Position numbers and translations under genes: made by a program. Of a DNA stretch of 64,000 nucleotides, positions 42,739 to 56,371 are shown piece by piece; the stretch's first letter is position 1, and each line of letters opens with the position of its first letter. Below the pieces are notes generated by a model that was given only the letters and a program-made list of their open reading frames with translations, made no database searches and had not been told where the DNA came from. Source of the DNA: an uncultured Burkholderiales bacterium (GTDB lineage Bacteria > Pseudomonadota > Gammaproteobacteria > Burkholderiales > Burkholderiaceae_C); contig CAIPFK010000152.1 of assembly GCA_903864315.1 (NCBI GenBank), forward strand, positions 62,001 to 126,000, in the 5' to 3' direction.

Positions 42739-43188
42739 TTAAGCTTTCCCAGTGGAGCCGTAACCGCCCTCGCCCCTGAGGCTCTCACCAGAAAATTCCC
42801 CCACCACCTCAAAGCTCGCCTGCACCACAGGCACGATCACCAATTGAGCCAGTCTCTCCATGGGGTTCAACACATAGGGCACACCCGAGCGGTTCCAAGC
42901 ACTGACCATGAGCGCACCTTGGTAGTCGCTGTCGATGAGCCCCACCAAGTTGCCCAAGACGATGCCATGCTTGTGGCCCAGGCCCGAGCGCGGCAATATC
43001 ATCGCCGCAAAGCTTGGATCGGCCACATGAACCGCAATCCCCGTGGAGACCAATTGCCACTCGTTGGGCCCCAGGGTGATGGGCGCATCCATGCAAGCGC
43101 GCAAGTCCAGACCCGCACTCCCCGGTGTGGCGTATTGGGGCAAATGGTCTTTCATTCGCTCATCCAAAATTTTGAGTTCTATTTTCAT
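42739..43188 (-). CDS. dut: dUTP diphosphatase
   Basis: Dut hydrolyses dUTP to dUMP and pyrophosphate, keeping uracil out of DNA and supplying dTMP synthesis. I start it at [10 protein letters not shown]; the track ORF extends 21 codons too far. All five trimeric dUTPase motifs are visible: [48 protein letters not shown] and the C-terminal arm GEGGYGSTG. Corrected length is 149 aa, as expected. It follows coaBC by 25 bp on the same strand, the common coaBC-dut order. Confidence 0.95.
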   Translation of the reverse strand: MKIELKILDERMKDHLPQYATPGSAGLDLRACMDAPITLGPNEWQLVSTGIAVHVADPSFAAMILPRSGLGHKHGIVLGNLVGLIDSDYQGALMVSAWNRSGVPYVLNPMERLAQLVIVPVVQASFEVVGEFSGESLRGEGGYGSTGKA

Positions 43189-43213
43189 ATCATTGTCCGA
43201 AAAAATCCGTGCG

Positions 43214-46204
<2,991 letters not shown>

Positions 46205-46287
46205 GACACCCCAAGCCTTCAATAGAGCGAGATGAGCGGCCTCAAGCCTAACACCCAGCCCCGTTTGCCCATGAATCTGGATGCCTT

Positions 46288-47145
46288 ATGAAACTTTGTG
46301 GTTTTGAAGTCGGTTTAGACCAACCCTTTTTTTTGATCGCTGGCCCCTGTGTGGTGGAGTCCGAGCAGTTGCAAATGGACACCGCAGGGACACTCAAAGC
46401 CTTGTGCGCAGAGCTTGGGGTTCACTTGATCTTCAAGTCGAGCTACGACAAAGCCAACCGCACGTCTGAGAGCGGTTTTCGCGGGCCTGGCATGGACAAA
46501 GGCCTTGAGATCTTGGCCAAGGTCAAACGCGAGCTGAACTTGCCCATCTTGACCGATGTGCACCGAGAAGAAGACATCGCTCGCGTCGCTCAAGTGGTGG
46601 ATGTGCTGCAAACCCCTGCCTTTTTATGCCGTCAAACCGATTTCATCCACGCCGTGGCCTGTTCAGGCAAGCCTGTCAACATCAAAAAGGGCCAATTTCT
46701 ATCGCCCCATGAGATGAAAAACGTGATCGACAAGGCTCGCTTTGCGGCGCAAAGAGCGAACTTGGACCCCAATGTGTTCATGGCCTGTGAGCGTGGCGCC
46801 AGTTTTGGGTACAACAACTTGGTGAGCGACATGCGCTCCTTGGCCATCATGCGAGAGTGCCAAGTGCCGATTGTGTTTGATGCCACCCATTCGGTGCAAT
46901 TGCCTGGCGGTCAGGGGCAAAGTTCAGGCGGCATGCGCGAGATGGTGCCAGTCTTGGCGCGTGCGGCCGTGGCCGTGGGGGTGAGTGGTCTGTTCATGGA
47001 AACACACCCCGACCCCAAGCACGCTTTGAGTGACGGGCCCAATGCGGTGCCACTCAAGCACATGCGCGCACTTCTCGAGAGCTTGATGGCCATTGACCAA
47101 GTGACCAAACGCCAGCCCTTTTTAGAAGACCATTTTGAGGCTTGA
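46288..47145 (+). CDS. kdsA: 3-deoxy-8-phosphooctulonate synthase (KDO-8-P synthase)
   Basis: KdsA condenses phosphoenolpyruvate with arabinose 5-phosphate in making KDO for lipopolysaccharide. The 285-aa TIM barrel has [44 protein letters not shown] and [19 protein letters not shown]. The stretch [18 protein letters not shown] has Cys at the metal site position plus other family residues; whether this is the metal or the non-metal type depends on a residue pair that I did not resolve with certainty. It sits 83 bp after pyrG. Confidence 0.96.
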   Translation: MKLCGFEVGLDQPFFLIAGPCVVESEQLQMDTAGTLKALCAELGVHLIFKSSYDKANRTSESGFRGPGMDKGLEILAKVKRELNLPILTDVHREEDIARVAQVVDVLQTPAFLCRQTDFIHAVACSGKPVNIKKGQFLSPHEMKNVIDKARFAAQRANLDPNVFMACERGASFGYNNLVSDMRSLAIMRECQVPIVFDATHSVQLPGGQGQSSGGMREMVPVLARAAVAVGVSGLFMETHPDPKHALSDGPNAVPLKHMRALLESLMAIDQVTKRQPFLEDHFEA

Positions 47146-47178
47146 GAGCAGTTTCCCAGTTTTTTTCTTGTTCATTAA

Positions 47179-48489
<1,311 letters not shown>

Positions 48490-48626
48490 AGCGAGTTTAA
48501 GATGCGCACTGTCACGCTCTTAGGCCCGTCTTGGACCTGATTGCCCACAGACAAAGCGCATCCGACACTGCCTGAGGCAACGCACGCCCCCATCACTGCC
48601 AACTTTTTTCAGCCAACTTCAAACCC

Positions 48627-48899
48627 ATGCAACGCGCCGTGACTTGGACACTACTGACCATCCTTGTGGTTTTGCAAGGACAGTTGTGGATTGGCCGCGG
48701 CAGTTTGCCCGAGGTGTGGCGACTCCAGAGCCAACTCTCCCAACAAGCCCAACTCAATGGCAAAGCACTCATCACCAACCAGCGCTTGAATGCCGAGCTC
48801 TTGGATCTCAAAAACGGCTTGGAGATGGTGGAAGAACGCGCCAGAAAAGAAATCGGCATGGTCCGCTCCAATGAAATATTTGTGCAGCTGGGCAAGTAA
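48627..48899 (+). CDS. ftsB: Cell division protein FtsB
   Basis: FtsB is a small bitopic inner-membrane protein that joins FtsL and FtsQ at the division septum. The 90-aa protein has a membrane helix (about 5-21, VTWTLLTILVVLQGQLWI) and a following coiled coil rich in Leu and Gln (LQSQLSQQAQLNGKAL), ending in the conserved ERARKEIGMVRSNEIFVQL. The position directly after eno is the standard location. The 138-bp gap to eno holds no recognised feature. Confidence 0.93.
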   Translation: MQRAVTWTLLTILVVLQGQLWIGRGSLPEVWRLQSQLSQQAQLNGKALITNQRLNAELLDLKNGLEMVEERARKEIGMVRSNEIFVQLGK

Positions 48900-48910
48900 G
48901 GCGCCGCAGC

Positions 48911-48924
48911 TCACCCCGGGGTGA
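48911..48924. repeat. 14-bp perfect palindrome between ftsB and hslO
   Basis: TCACCCCGGGGTGA equals its own reverse complement and lies in the short convergent gap after ftsB. It cannot form a hairpin with a normal loop without opening the centre, and there is no U-tract. Confidence 0.35.
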
Positions 48925-48968
48925 TTCAAATCTTGGAGGATGACTCGGGGCTCTTGGGAGAGCAGCCC

Positions 48969-50006
48969 TCAATGCATTTGGTCGGGCTCAGCAGGCCTTG
49001 GCAGCACCAAGCTGGTTGCAAACAGGGCTGCCGCGTCCACCGCATCGTAGTGGTATTGCCGACCGCAAAACTCACACCCCACTTCGATTTCGTTGCGCTC
49101 GGCAATGATGCTGTTGGCTTCTTCCTCGCCCAGGCCTTGGATCATGCGCGAGACCCGCTCCTTGGAGCATGAGCACGCAAAACGGGGAGACAGTGCCGGC
49201 GCATCCACCGTGGGTTCGAGTTTGACGCAGCGTTCTTCCCAAAACAAGCGGTGCAAGACCTCATCGGGCGCCAGGCCCAAGAGCTCAGCGGGGGTCAAGG
49301 TTTTGGCCAGGATGGAGATGCGTTTGAAATCCTCATTGAGTCCAATTTGGTCCTCGTCTTGCAGCACTTTGCCACCCCCCAAATTGCCCATTCCCAGTGA
49401 GGGCAAGCGCTGGATCAATAGGCCTGCCGCCACATCATCGTTGCTCGCCAGCACCAAGGTGGTGTCGAGTTGCTCGCTTTGAAGCATGTAGTGCTCGAGC
49501 ACCTCTTGAAAGCGTTCAATGGGAGCTCCCAAATCGTCAAAAAAAGGCACCACACCTTGGTAGGGTTGCTGACCAGGAAATGGATCTTTGGGGTCCAGGG
49601 TGATGGCGCATTTGCCTTGGTTGCGCACATTCACCCAGTCGCTCAATTGGTAGCCCAAGGCTTGCGGGTCGGGGTCCACGCTGTGGGCGACAGTGAGATT
49701 GGGCTCGCCCACCACCTTGGCCGTGGCGCGCAGGCTCAGGTCCGCTTGCACTTCCACCACGGCCAATTTCAGGGGGCCGTCTCCAAAGATTTGCAGCACC
49801 AGTGCGCCATTGAATTTGATGTTGGTCTGCATCAGCACGGCCGCAGCAGTCATCTCCCCCAAGAGCGCACGCACTTCGGGTGGATAAGCGCCCGTGTCCT
49901 TGTTGGCGGCACGACGCTTCAAGACCTCTTGCCAACAATCGGTGAGTTTGACCAAAAGACCTCGAACTGGCAGTCCCTCAAATAGAAATTTGTGGACCTC
50001 ACTCAT
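48969..50006 (-). CDS. hslO: Redox-regulated chaperone Hsp33
   Basis: Hsp33 is a cytoplasmic holdase switched on by oxidation of a zinc-bound cysteine cluster. The 345-aa protein has the N-terminal domain with [32 protein letters not shown], and the C-terminal redox switch with C-x-C in [11 protein letters not shown] and C-x2-C in [13 protein letters not shown], so all four zinc cysteines are present. It is longer than E. coli Hsp33 (292 aa), with extra residues in the middle. Its start overlaps the stop of the following carbonic anhydrase gene (ATGA), giving a coupled pair on the minus strand in which the carbonic anhydrase gene comes first. Confidence 0.94.
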   Translation of the reverse strand: MSEVHKFLFEGLPVRGLLVKLTDCWQEVLKRRAANKDTGAYPPEVRALLGEMTAAAVLMQTNIKFNGALVLQIFGDGPLKLAVVEVQADLSLRATAKVVGEPNLTVAHSVDPDPQALGYQLSDWVNVRNQGKCAITLDPKDPFPGQQPYQGVVPFFDDLGAPIERFQEVLEHYMLQSEQLDTTLVLASNDDVAAGLLIQRLPSLGMGNLGGGKVLQDEDQIGLNEDFKRISILAKTLTPAELLGLAPDEVLHRLFWEERCVKLEPTVDAPALSPRFACSCSKERVSRMIQGLGEEEANSIIAERNEIEVGCEFCGRQYHYDAVDAAALFATSLVLPRPAEPDQMH

Positions 50007-50569
50007 GGTGTTGATCCCAAGGGTCTCGTTGAGCCGGGGGGAGGTTCAGGCAAAGCCACCAGCGTTTGAGCAAACCGTTTTGCATTGTCGACATAGCCCA
50101 ACGCCGCTTTTTCAAGGCCAGAAATTTGCTCCTGCGTGAGCGCTTTGACCACCTTGGCAGGCGAGCCCATGATCATGGAGCCATCCGCAAACACTTTGCC
50201 CTCGGTCACGAGAGAGCCCGCACCGACCAAACAATGTTTACCAATATGTGCGCCATTCAAGATGGTCGATCCCATGCCAATCAAACTCCCCTCCTCGATG
50301 GTGCAACCATGCAGCACGCATTGGTGCCCCACGGTCACCCTGGGGCCGATGGTCAAGGGGTAGCCAAGGTCAGAGTGCATCACGCTGCCGTCTTGCACGT
50401 TGGAGCCTTCCCCAATCGTGAGTGCCTCGTTGTCACCACGGGCAATGACGCCAAACCACACGCTCGCTTCTTTGCCCAAATGAACCTTGCCCACGAGTTG
50501 GGCGCTCGGTGCGACCCAGGCCCCTGGGGCGAGTGTGGGGGCGTCATCTCCTAAACGATAAAGCGTCAT
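50003..50569 (-). CDS. Gamma carbonic anhydrase family protein (left-handed beta-helix)
   Basis: This 188-aa protein folds as a left-handed beta-helix trimer with hexapeptide repeats such as VGKVHL, DGSVMH and IGKHCL. The start is set at MTLYRLGDD, since upstream sequence in the track ORF is not conserved in type. Histidines in [30 protein letters not shown] occupy the usual metal positions. Members such as YrdA bind metal but often lack carbonic anhydrase activity. It is coupled to hslO by a 4-base overlap and divergent from the DUF455 gene. Confidence 0.9.
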   Translation of the reverse strand: MTLYRLGDDAPTLAPGAWVAPSAQLVGKVHLGKEASVWFGVIARGDNEALTIGEGSNVQDGSVMHSDLGYPLTIGPRVTVGHQCVLHGCTIEEGSLIGMGSTILNGAHIGKHCLVGAGSLVTEGKVFADGSMIMGSPAKVVKALTQEQISGLEKAALGYVDNAKRFAQTLVALPEPPPGSTRPLGSTP

Positions 50570-50694
50570 GCGAAAAACCTTGCAGTGTTGAGCTCTGAAT
50601 GAATGGCCTGATGGAGTTGACGAAGGGCAAAGCCCAGCGATCGCAAAAAGCCCCAACTTCACCCGACCTCAGACCCACATCTTACAATGACTGG

Positions 50695-51489
50695 ATGCAC
50701 AAGATCAGACCCCTTTGTCAAGAGATCTTCGCCATGAGCGAGCCCCATGCCAAAGTGGCGGCTTTGGCGCAACTGTGGACCCGCAAAGACCAGTGGCACC
50801 TCGACCCTGAGCAAGCGATGACGCCAGACTGCCCAGTGGGTCGGCCTGCGCGACCTCAACTCAAGTCCCCCAAGATGGTTCCCTCAAGAAAACCCTCCAC
50901 GCCCGAGGGCTTGGCCGCCTTGGTGCATTCGGTGTGCCACATTGAGTTCAACGCCATCAACTTGGCACTCGATGCGGTTTGGCGATTCGCGGGTCTACCG
51001 AAAGACTACTACTTGGACTGGGTTCGTGTGGCCTATGAGGAGTCCACGCACTTTGAGATGCTGCAAAACTTACTGCGAGAGATGGGCTACCAATACGGGG
51101 ACTTTGACGCCCACGATGGGCTTTGGGAGATGTGCCAAAAAACCAGCCACGACCCAATCGCTCGAATGGCCTTGGTGCCGCGCATTTTGGAGGCCAGGGG
51201 GTTGGACGCCACGCCGCAGATTCAAGCCAAGCTGCAAACCATCCCTTCACCCCATGCAAGCCAAGCCTCGGCGATCTTGGACATCATCTTGCGAGACGAA
51301 GTGACGCATGTTCAAGTGGGCAACCGCTGGTACACCTGGCTGTGTGAAGCTGCGGGGCTCTCACCCATGGATCACAGCGAAGCGTTGGCCATCACCTACT
51401 TGGCCCCCAAGCTCAGGCCTCCCTTTAACCTGTTGGCAAGACGGCAAGCCGGTTTCACTGAGCTTGAGCTCGAGCGCTTGGGCGCTTGA
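50695..51489 (+). CDS. DUF455 family ferritin-like protein
   Basis: This is a helical protein of the DUF455 family, related to ferritin-like diiron carboxylate proteins. Helices carry ExxH-type pairs expected to bind two metals: VCHIEFNAINLALDAVWRF, YEESTHFEMLQNLL and RDEVTHVQVGNRWY. I prefer the start MHKIRPLCQ, because the preceding residues in the ORF look non-conserved; a TACAAT element lies 7-12 nt upstream, so a leaderless or nearly leaderless transcript is possible. Length is 264 aa. It is divergent from the carbonic anhydrase gene. The reaction catalysed is not known. Confidence 0.83.
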   Translation: MHKIRPLCQEIFAMSEPHAKVAALAQLWTRKDQWHLDPEQAMTPDCPVGRPARPQLKSPKMVPSRKPSTPEGLAALVHSVCHIEFNAINLALDAVWRFAGLPKDYYLDWVRVAYEESTHFEMLQNLLREMGYQYGDFDAHDGLWEMCQKTSHDPIARMALVPRILEARGLDATPQIQAKLQTIPSPHASQASAILDIILRDEVTHVQVGNRWYTWLCEAAGLSPMDHSEALAITYLAPKLRPPFNLLARRQAGFTELELERLGA

Positions 51490-51532
51490 ACCCTCTCTAG
51501 ACCTTCATTCTCCCCTGCACTCCATGGGGGTC

Positions 51533-52480
51533 TCAGCCGCGAGGGTGGTGCGCCGCATGCAGCGACTGAAGCCGCTCCTTGGCAACGTGGGTATAAATGG
51601 TGGTGGTGGAGATGTCGGCATGCCCCAACAGCATTTGGACGGCCCTCAAGTCCGCCCCGTGATTGAGCAAATGGGTGGCAAAGGCGTGCCTCAAGGTGTG
51701 CGGCGAGATGGGGGACTTGATCTGCGCGCTCAGTGCATAGCGCTTGATGAGTGACCAAAACATCACCCGAGACATGGCCTCGCCCACGCGCGAGCCGCGC
51801 TGCGTCACAAACAACGCGTCTTGCACTTGCCCTCGCAAAATCTCCCCACGGGCCTGCCCCAAATAGCGCTCCAACCAGTCACCAGCGACCTCACCAAAGG
51901 GCACCAATCTCTCTTTCTGGCCTTTGCCTGTGACATGGAGCACCCCTTCTTTGAGGCCGACTTGAAAGACTTTGAGCGCCACCAACTCACTCACCCGCAA
52001 CCCACAAGCGTAGAGCAACTCGAGCATGGTGCGGTCTCTCACACCCAGCGCAGTTTGGACATCGGGGGCGGCCAACAGGGCCTCGACTTGGGCCTCACTC
52101 AAGACCTTGGGCACACGAAGGGGCTGCTTGGCAGAGAGCATGCGCAAGGTGGGGTCCTGGGTGGTTTTGCCCTCGCTCTGGGCCCAGCGGTAAAAGCGGC
52201 GCAAAACGCTCAAGCGGCGATTGGCAGTGGTGGCACGCGTTTGCCCATGTCGAGCGGCAAAGTAAGCGTTCAAGTCCACCTCACTGGCCAACAAAAGGGA
52301 CCCTCCAGCCCCTTGGGCCACGAGCCATTGACTGAACGCCTTGAGGTCTTGGCGGTAGGCACTCAAGGTGTGCTGTGACAACCCGTCTTGGAGCCACATG
52401 GCGCTCAAAAATTCTTCCAGCAAAGGATCTGGCTTGGACTCTGGCGTGGACTCTGGCTTGGGCTCGGACATCAACGCCAT
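51533..52480 (-). CDS. xerD: Site-specific tyrosine recombinase XerD
   Basis: XerD, with XerC, resolves chromosome dimers at dif near the end of division. I start it at MALMSEPKPE, which has AAGGAGG six nt upstream. The N-terminal SAM-like core-binding domain (about 20-105) is followed by the catalytic domain with Arg in YACGLRVSEL, Lys in VTGKGQKERLVP, H-x-x-R in PHTLRHAFATHLL and the nucleophile Tyr in STTTIYTHVAKERLQSLHAAHHPRG. The ending is the XerD rather than XerC type. The N-terminal Pro/Glu/Ser-rich tail (PKPESTPESKPDP) is an unusual addition. Confidence 0.94.
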   Translation of the reverse strand: MALMSEPKPESTPESKPDPLLEEFLSAMWLQDGLSQHTLSAYRQDLKAFSQWLVAQGAGGSLLLASEVDLNAYFAARHGQTRATTANRRLSVLRRFYRWAQSEGKTTQDPTLRMLSAKQPLRVPKVLSEAQVEALLAAPDVQTALGVRDRTMLELLYACGLRVSELVALKVFQVGLKEGVLHVTGKGQKERLVPFGEVAGDWLERYLGQARGEILRGQVQDALFVTQRGSRVGEAMSRVMFWSLIKRYALSAQIKSPISPHTLRHAFATHLLNHGADLRAVQMLLGHADISTTTIYTHVAKERLQSLHAAHHPRG

Positions 52481-52561
52481 GCATCGCCTCCTTGGCCCAA
52501 GCGCATGGAGTGCAGTACGCCCACCCTGCCCTGCATGCAAGCGCAATTGGGGCAGGAAAAC

Positions 52562-53551
52562 TCAGTCAAGGGACAGCTTTTGAGTCTCGACCACTTTCTT
52601 ATAGACCTCGAACTCGGCCTTGATTTGAGCGGCGAATTGCTCTGGGGTATTGCCCACGACCAAGGAGCCCGTGTCTTCGATGCGGTGTTTGACAGCGGGG
52701 TCTTCGAGCACTTTTTTAACCCCCTGGTAAATCTTGTCCACCACCTCTTTGGGCAGTCCCTTGGGGCCATAGATGCCGTAATAAGCCATGCGATTGACCG
52801 CTTCGAGCCCGACTTCTTTAAACGTCGGGGTGTTGGGGAGCACTTTCAACCGCTCAGGAGCGGCCACCACAATGGCCACCAAGCGGTTTTCTTTGATGAA
52901 GGGCAAGGCTGAGGGCAAATTGTCAAAAATCATCGGCACTTGACCCGCGACGGTGTCGTTCAAGGCGGGGCCCGCCCCTTTGTAAGGAATGTGGGTGATA
53001 TCGGTGCCCGAGAGGCTTTTAAAGAGCTCCGTTTGCAAGTGGCCAATTCCCCCTGTGCCCGATGAGGCGTAGGCGTACTTGCCAGGATTTTTCTTGAGTT
53101 CCGCCAAAAAAGATGCGTAATCGGTGGCGGGAAATTTAGGAAAGACAGCGATCACATTGGGCGTGGCTGCCACATTGATGATGGGGGTGAAATCGGTCAA
53201 TGGGTTGTAGGGGGTTTTGGGGTTGATGGCAGGGTTCGCTGCCGTGGTCGAGACCGTGGCCACGCCGAGGTTGTAGCCATCCGGGATGGCCTTGGCGGTT
53301 TCATTGGCCCCCACCACCCCGCCACCGCCAGGTTTATTCTCGACAATGACCGATTGACCCAAGACGCGCGAGAGCGGCTCGGCAATGACACGCGCCACGA
53401 TGTCGGTCGTGCCACCTGGGGCAAAGGGCACTTGCAGGCGAATGGGCTTATTGGGATAGGACTGAGCCCAAGTGGAGATGGGTCCCCCAAGCGCGAGGGC
53501 GAGAAAGGCACAAAATAAAGACTGGACAAAAGGCACTTGAGTGGGTCTCAT
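52562..53551 (-). CDS. Bug/TctC family substrate-binding protein
   Basis: Fourth Bug-type periplasmic binding protein of the window, located in the housekeeping half. I start it at [10 protein letters not shown], which leads into a signal peptide ending near TWAQSYP. The mature protein begins [23 protein letters not shown] and has [25 protein letters not shown]. Corrected length is 329 aa. It stands alone between xerD and murB, so it is a single-gene unit with no catabolic neighbours. Ligand unknown. Confidence 0.92.
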   Translation of the reverse strand: MRPTQVPFVQSLFCAFLALALGGPISTWAQSYPNKPIRLQVPFAPGGTTDIVARVIAEPLSRVLGQSVIVENKPGGGGVVGANETAKAIPDGYNLGVATVSTTAANPAINPKTPYNPLTDFTPIINVAATPNVIAVFPKFPATDYASFLAELKKNPGKYAYASSGTGGIGHLQTELFKSLSGTDITHIPYKGAGPALNDTVAGQVPMIFDNLPSALPFIKENRLVAIVVAAPERLKVLPNTPTFKEVGLEAVNRMAYYGIYGPKGLPKEVVDKIYQGVKKVLEDPAVKHRIEDTGSLVVGNTPEQFAAQIKAEFEVYKKVVETQKLSLD

Positions 53552-53637
53552 GGTGGGGCTCCAATGTGGCAAAACCCAATATTACACTGCTACTCTTGTA
53601 CAGCCTATAGGGATGACCTCCAATCAGAGAAAGCTAC

Positions 53638-53699
53638 TTCTTTTAAAGTCCCGTTGATTCAAATAGTCGGCCAACTCGTTTCTTTTAAAGTACAACGGG
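53638..53699. repeat. Direct and inverted repeats at the 3' end of murB
   Basis: TTCTTTTAAAGT occurs at 53638-53649 and again at 53680-53691, and CCCGTTG / CAACGGG are inverted at 53650-53656 and 53693-53699. The second copies overlap the murB stop codon region. The layout suggests a local duplication or a stem structure between murB and the Bug gene. Confidence 0.45.
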
Positions 53700-54878
53700 T
53701 TCGGGCTCCAAACGAATACCAAAACGCTCGTACACACTGGTCTGGATGGCTTTGGCCAGCGTCATCACCTCACCGCCCGTGCAAGGATGCTCAGGCGTGC
53801 CTTTGTTCACCAACACCAAGGCTTGCTTGTCGAAAACACCGGCCAAGCCCATGGTTTTACCGCGCCAGCCACACGCATCGATGAGCCAAGCGGCGGCGAG
53901 TTTGTAGCGCCCGTCCAAGAGCGGGTAATGCACCACACCCGGTTCACGGGCGATGATGTCTTGGCACTGATCGGCACTCACGGTGGGGTTTTTAAAGAAG
54001 CTGCCCGCATTGCCCATGTCTTTGGGGTCGGGCAGTTTGTCGCGTCGAATCTCGCACACCCAGTCGTATATTTGCTGAGGACTGGGCTTGGCACTGGGGT
54101 CGGCCAGGGTGAGCTGGTGCACTTTCTTTTTCAAGTCTTGGTATCCCACCTCAGCCCTCCACTTCTTGGCAAGCCTAAAACGCACCCGGGTGATCAAGGT
54201 GCGATTGGCCAAGCCAATGGGCGTGGGAGTTGTGCTTGTGGCTGAATCTGAACTGGAAGACTCTGCACGTTGGGCCCATTGGGCGCGCGCCAAGGTGGCG
54301 CCATGCTGTGCGGGGTGTGGACCCAAAGACGCCAGGCTGGTCATGGGGGTATCGGCTCCATGTTTAAAAATAGAATCGCGGTAACCAAAGGCGCATTGCT
54401 CGGCATTCAAGGTGAAGGACTCGCCGGTGTGCAAATCGATGCCGTCCAGTTCATGGAAGCGGTCTTGCAACTCAACACCGTAGGCGCCAATGTTTTGCAC
54501 AGCACACGCCCCCACGCAGCCGGGGATCAATGCCAAGTTTTCCAGACCAGGCCAGCCTTGCTCCAGGGTCCAGGTGACAAAGTCATGCCAGTTCTCACCC
54601 GCTTGGGCCTCAACGAAGTAGGCGCGATCATCCTCAGCGACCAACTCTCGGCCCATGATCTCCACTTTCAGCACCAAAGCACTCACATCCCCCGTCAACA
54701 CCAAGTTGGAGCCCCCGCCCAGCACAAATTTCGGACTCGCCCCCAGGAGAGGATCACGCAAGACATCCAACACATCGCTGGGACGGGTGATGCGCACCAT
54801 CGTTTGGGCTCTAGCCAAAATACCAAAGGTGTTATACGATTGCAAGGATTGTTGGTGTAAGACTTTCATGACCTGCAT
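53685..54878 (-). CDS. murB: UDP-N-acetylmuramate dehydrogenase
   Basis: MurB reduces UDP-GlcNAc-enolpyruvate to UDP-MurNAc in peptidoglycan synthesis, using FAD and NADPH. The type I (E. coli-like) sequence opens LQSYNTFGILARAQ, with the FAD motif VLGGGSNLVLTGD (about 52-64), IPGCVGACAVQNIGAYG, the Tyr in CAFGYRDSIF and the catalytic Ser in NAGSFFKNP. An insertion of about 50 residues (about 174-226), rich in Ala, Ser and Thr and ending SSSSDSATSTTPTP, makes it 397 aa against about 340. It falls in a loop after FGYRDSIFKHG. Start is either the first ATG or one three codons later. Divergent from yajQ. Confidence 0.93.
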   Translation of the reverse strand: MQVMKVLHQQSLQSYNTFGILARAQTMVRITRPSDVLDVLRDPLLGASPKFVLGGGSNLVLTGDVSALVLKVEIMGRELVAEDDRAYFVEAQAGENWHDFVTWTLEQGWPGLENLALIPGCVGACAVQNIGAYGVELQDRFHELDGIDLHTGESFTLNAEQCAFGYRDSIFKHGADTPMTSLASLGPHPAQHGATLARAQWAQRAESSSSDSATSTTPTPIGLANRTLITRVRFRLAKKWRAEVGYQDLKKKVHQLTLADPSAKPSPQQIYDWVCEIRRDKLPDPKDMGNAGSFFKNPTVSADQCQDIIAREPGVVHYPLLDGRYKLAAAWLIDACGWRGKTMGLAGVFDKQALVLVNKGTPEHPCTGGEVMTLAKAIQTSVYERFGIRLEPEPVVL

Positions 54879-54921
54879 TGTCTCACCGCTCGCCCTTTTG
54901 CAACCATTTTTCTAAAACAAC

Positions 54922-55407
54922 ATGCCCTCATTCGATACAGTTTGCGAAGCCAATCTCGTTGAAGTCAAAAACGCGGTGGAAAACACCGCCAAAGAAATCG
55001 GCACCCGGTTTGACTTCAAGGGCACGGCAGCCGCCATTGAATTCAAAGACAAAGTGATCACCCTCATTGGAGATGCGGATTTTCAGCTGACCCAAATTGA
55101 AGACATCTTGCGCGCCAAACTCACCAAACGCGAGGTCGACATTCGCTTCATTGACAAAGGCGATGTGCAAAAAATGGGGGGCGACAAAGTGAAGGTGGCA
55201 TTGAAAGTGCGCGAAGGCATCGAGAGTGAGGCCGCCAAAAAACTCCAACGCCTCATCAAAGACAGCAAGATGAAAGTCCAAGCCTCCATTCAAGGCGAGT
55301 CGGTTCGCATCACAGGCGCCAAACGAGACGACTTGCAAGCCGCCATGGCACTCATCAAGAAAGACATGGCCGATTTGCCGCTGAGCTTTAATAATTTCAG
55401 GGACTGA
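54922..55407 (+). CDS. yajQ: YajQ family cyclic-di-GMP-binding protein
   Basis: YajQ-type proteins are small nucleotide-binding proteins; members in Xanthomonas and Pseudomonas bind cyclic di-GMP and influence transcription. The 161-aa sequence starts [26 protein letters not shown], followed by TRFDFKG and the later [31 protein letters not shown], all typical. It is complete and normal in length. It is divergent from murB with a 43-bp gap and convergent with plsY. Whether this member binds cyclic di-GMP cannot be told from sequence. Confidence 0.94.
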   Translation: MPSFDTVCEANLVEVKNAVENTAKEIGTRFDFKGTAAAIEFKDKVITLIGDADFQLTQIEDILRAKLTKREVDIRFIDKGDVQKMGGDKVKVALKVREGIESEAAKKLQRLIKDSKMKVQASIQGESVRITGAKRDDLQAAMALIKKDMADLPLSFNNFRD

Positions 55408-55451
55408 CACGACTCACGCACAGGACCACCAAGCCATCATGCCAGCGTGTT

Positions 55452-56135
55452 TTAGCCCCCAATGCGTGTTTCTTCGCCCCGAAAGAGTCGCTGTAAATTG
55501 GCCTGGTGCCTAAAGACGAGCAAAGCACTCATCAAGACACTGCTGAGGAGCACATCCACGGGAGCACCCCAGGCCCAGGGACTCATGGCCCAGTAAAAAA
55601 GTGGCGCAAAAATGGCACTCAGCAACGCCGCCAAGGATGAATAGCGCCACAGGCGCGCCACCAAGAGCCAGCACAGCAATGTGGCCAAGCCCAACCAAGG
55701 CTGGTATCCCAGGAACACCCCAAATGCCGTGGCAACGCCTTTGCCACCCTTGAATCGGAAAAACACGGGATACAAATGCCCCAAAAACGCCGCCAGGCCC
55801 ACGCAACCCAGACCCCAAGCCTGTGGGGGCCAACCCCAGGCATCCCAATCCAAAGTAGGCGTACAGCCAACGCTGTCGAGCCCATAGGTTTTGAAGAGAA
55901 GCACTGGAAGCCAGCCCTTGAAGGCATCGAGTAAGAGCGTCAATGCAGCGGCTGCCTTGTTGCCGGTTCTGAGGACATTGGTGGCACCTGGGTTATGACT
56001 GCCATAGGTTCTGGGGTCTTGCAAGCCCATCACACGCGAGACCAGCACGGCAAAGGACAAAGAGCCGCAGGCATAAGCCAGCAGCAACACCATGGTCCAT
56101 GTGGGCGCATTGCAACCCAGACTCAACTCCCCCAT
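55452..56135 (-). CDS. plsY: Glycerol-3-phosphate acyltransferase
   Basis: PlsY transfers an acyl group from acyl-phosphate to glycerol 3-phosphate at the inner membrane, starting phospholipid synthesis. The start is the ATG of MGELSLG; the track adds a TTG codon. The membrane protein shows [14 protein letters not shown], the glycine/histidine active loop [36 protein letters not shown], and [18 protein letters not shown]. About seven hydrophobic segments are present and the length of 227 aa is normal to slightly long. It is convergent with yajQ. Confidence 0.94.
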   Translation of the reverse strand: MGELSLGCNAPTWTMVLLLAYACGSLSFAVLVSRVMGLQDPRTYGSHNPGATNVLRTGNKAAAALTLLLDAFKGWLPVLLFKTYGLDSVGCTPTLDWDAWGWPPQAWGLGCVGLAAFLGHLYPVFFRFKGGKGVATAFGVFLGYQPWLGLATLLCWLLVARLWRYSSLAALLSAIFAPLFYWAMSPWAWGAPVDVLLSSVLMSALLVFRHQANLQRLFRGEETRIGG

Positions 56136-56141
56136 CAAATC

Positions 56142-56354
56142 TCACCCCGTGTGAAGGACTGACTCAATGGTGTGTTCACCTGGAGATAAAAATAGACGTG
56201 CATCGGTTAAGGTTTGAATTCCAAGAGCTGTCAGCCGTTGCTCCAACAAGAAACAGTCCAAGCGGGGTGAAGGTTGTGATGTGGCTCGAGTATAAAACCA
56301 AATAGAGCCCTGTTGAAGGAGGAGCTTGAGATGGAGACTGGCCCACCCGCCCAC
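56142..56354 (-). CDS. Possible small ORF upstream of plsY, unsupported
   Basis: A 70-codon ORF starting with GTG fills most of the 236-bp gap between the AraC-type gene and plsY, ending just before the plsY start. Its composition (segment LLEQRLTALGIQTLTDARLFLSPGEH) looks more protein-like than most shadow ORFs. There is no ATG, no clear ribosome site and no family I recognise. It could equally be a decayed remnant or plain leader DNA. Confidence 0.2.
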   Translation of the reverse strand: MGGWASLHLKLLLQQGSIWFYTRATSQPSPRLDCFLLEQRLTALGIQTLTDARLFLSPGEHTIESVLHTG

Positions 56355-56371
56355 CCCGACAGACGCCTGCT

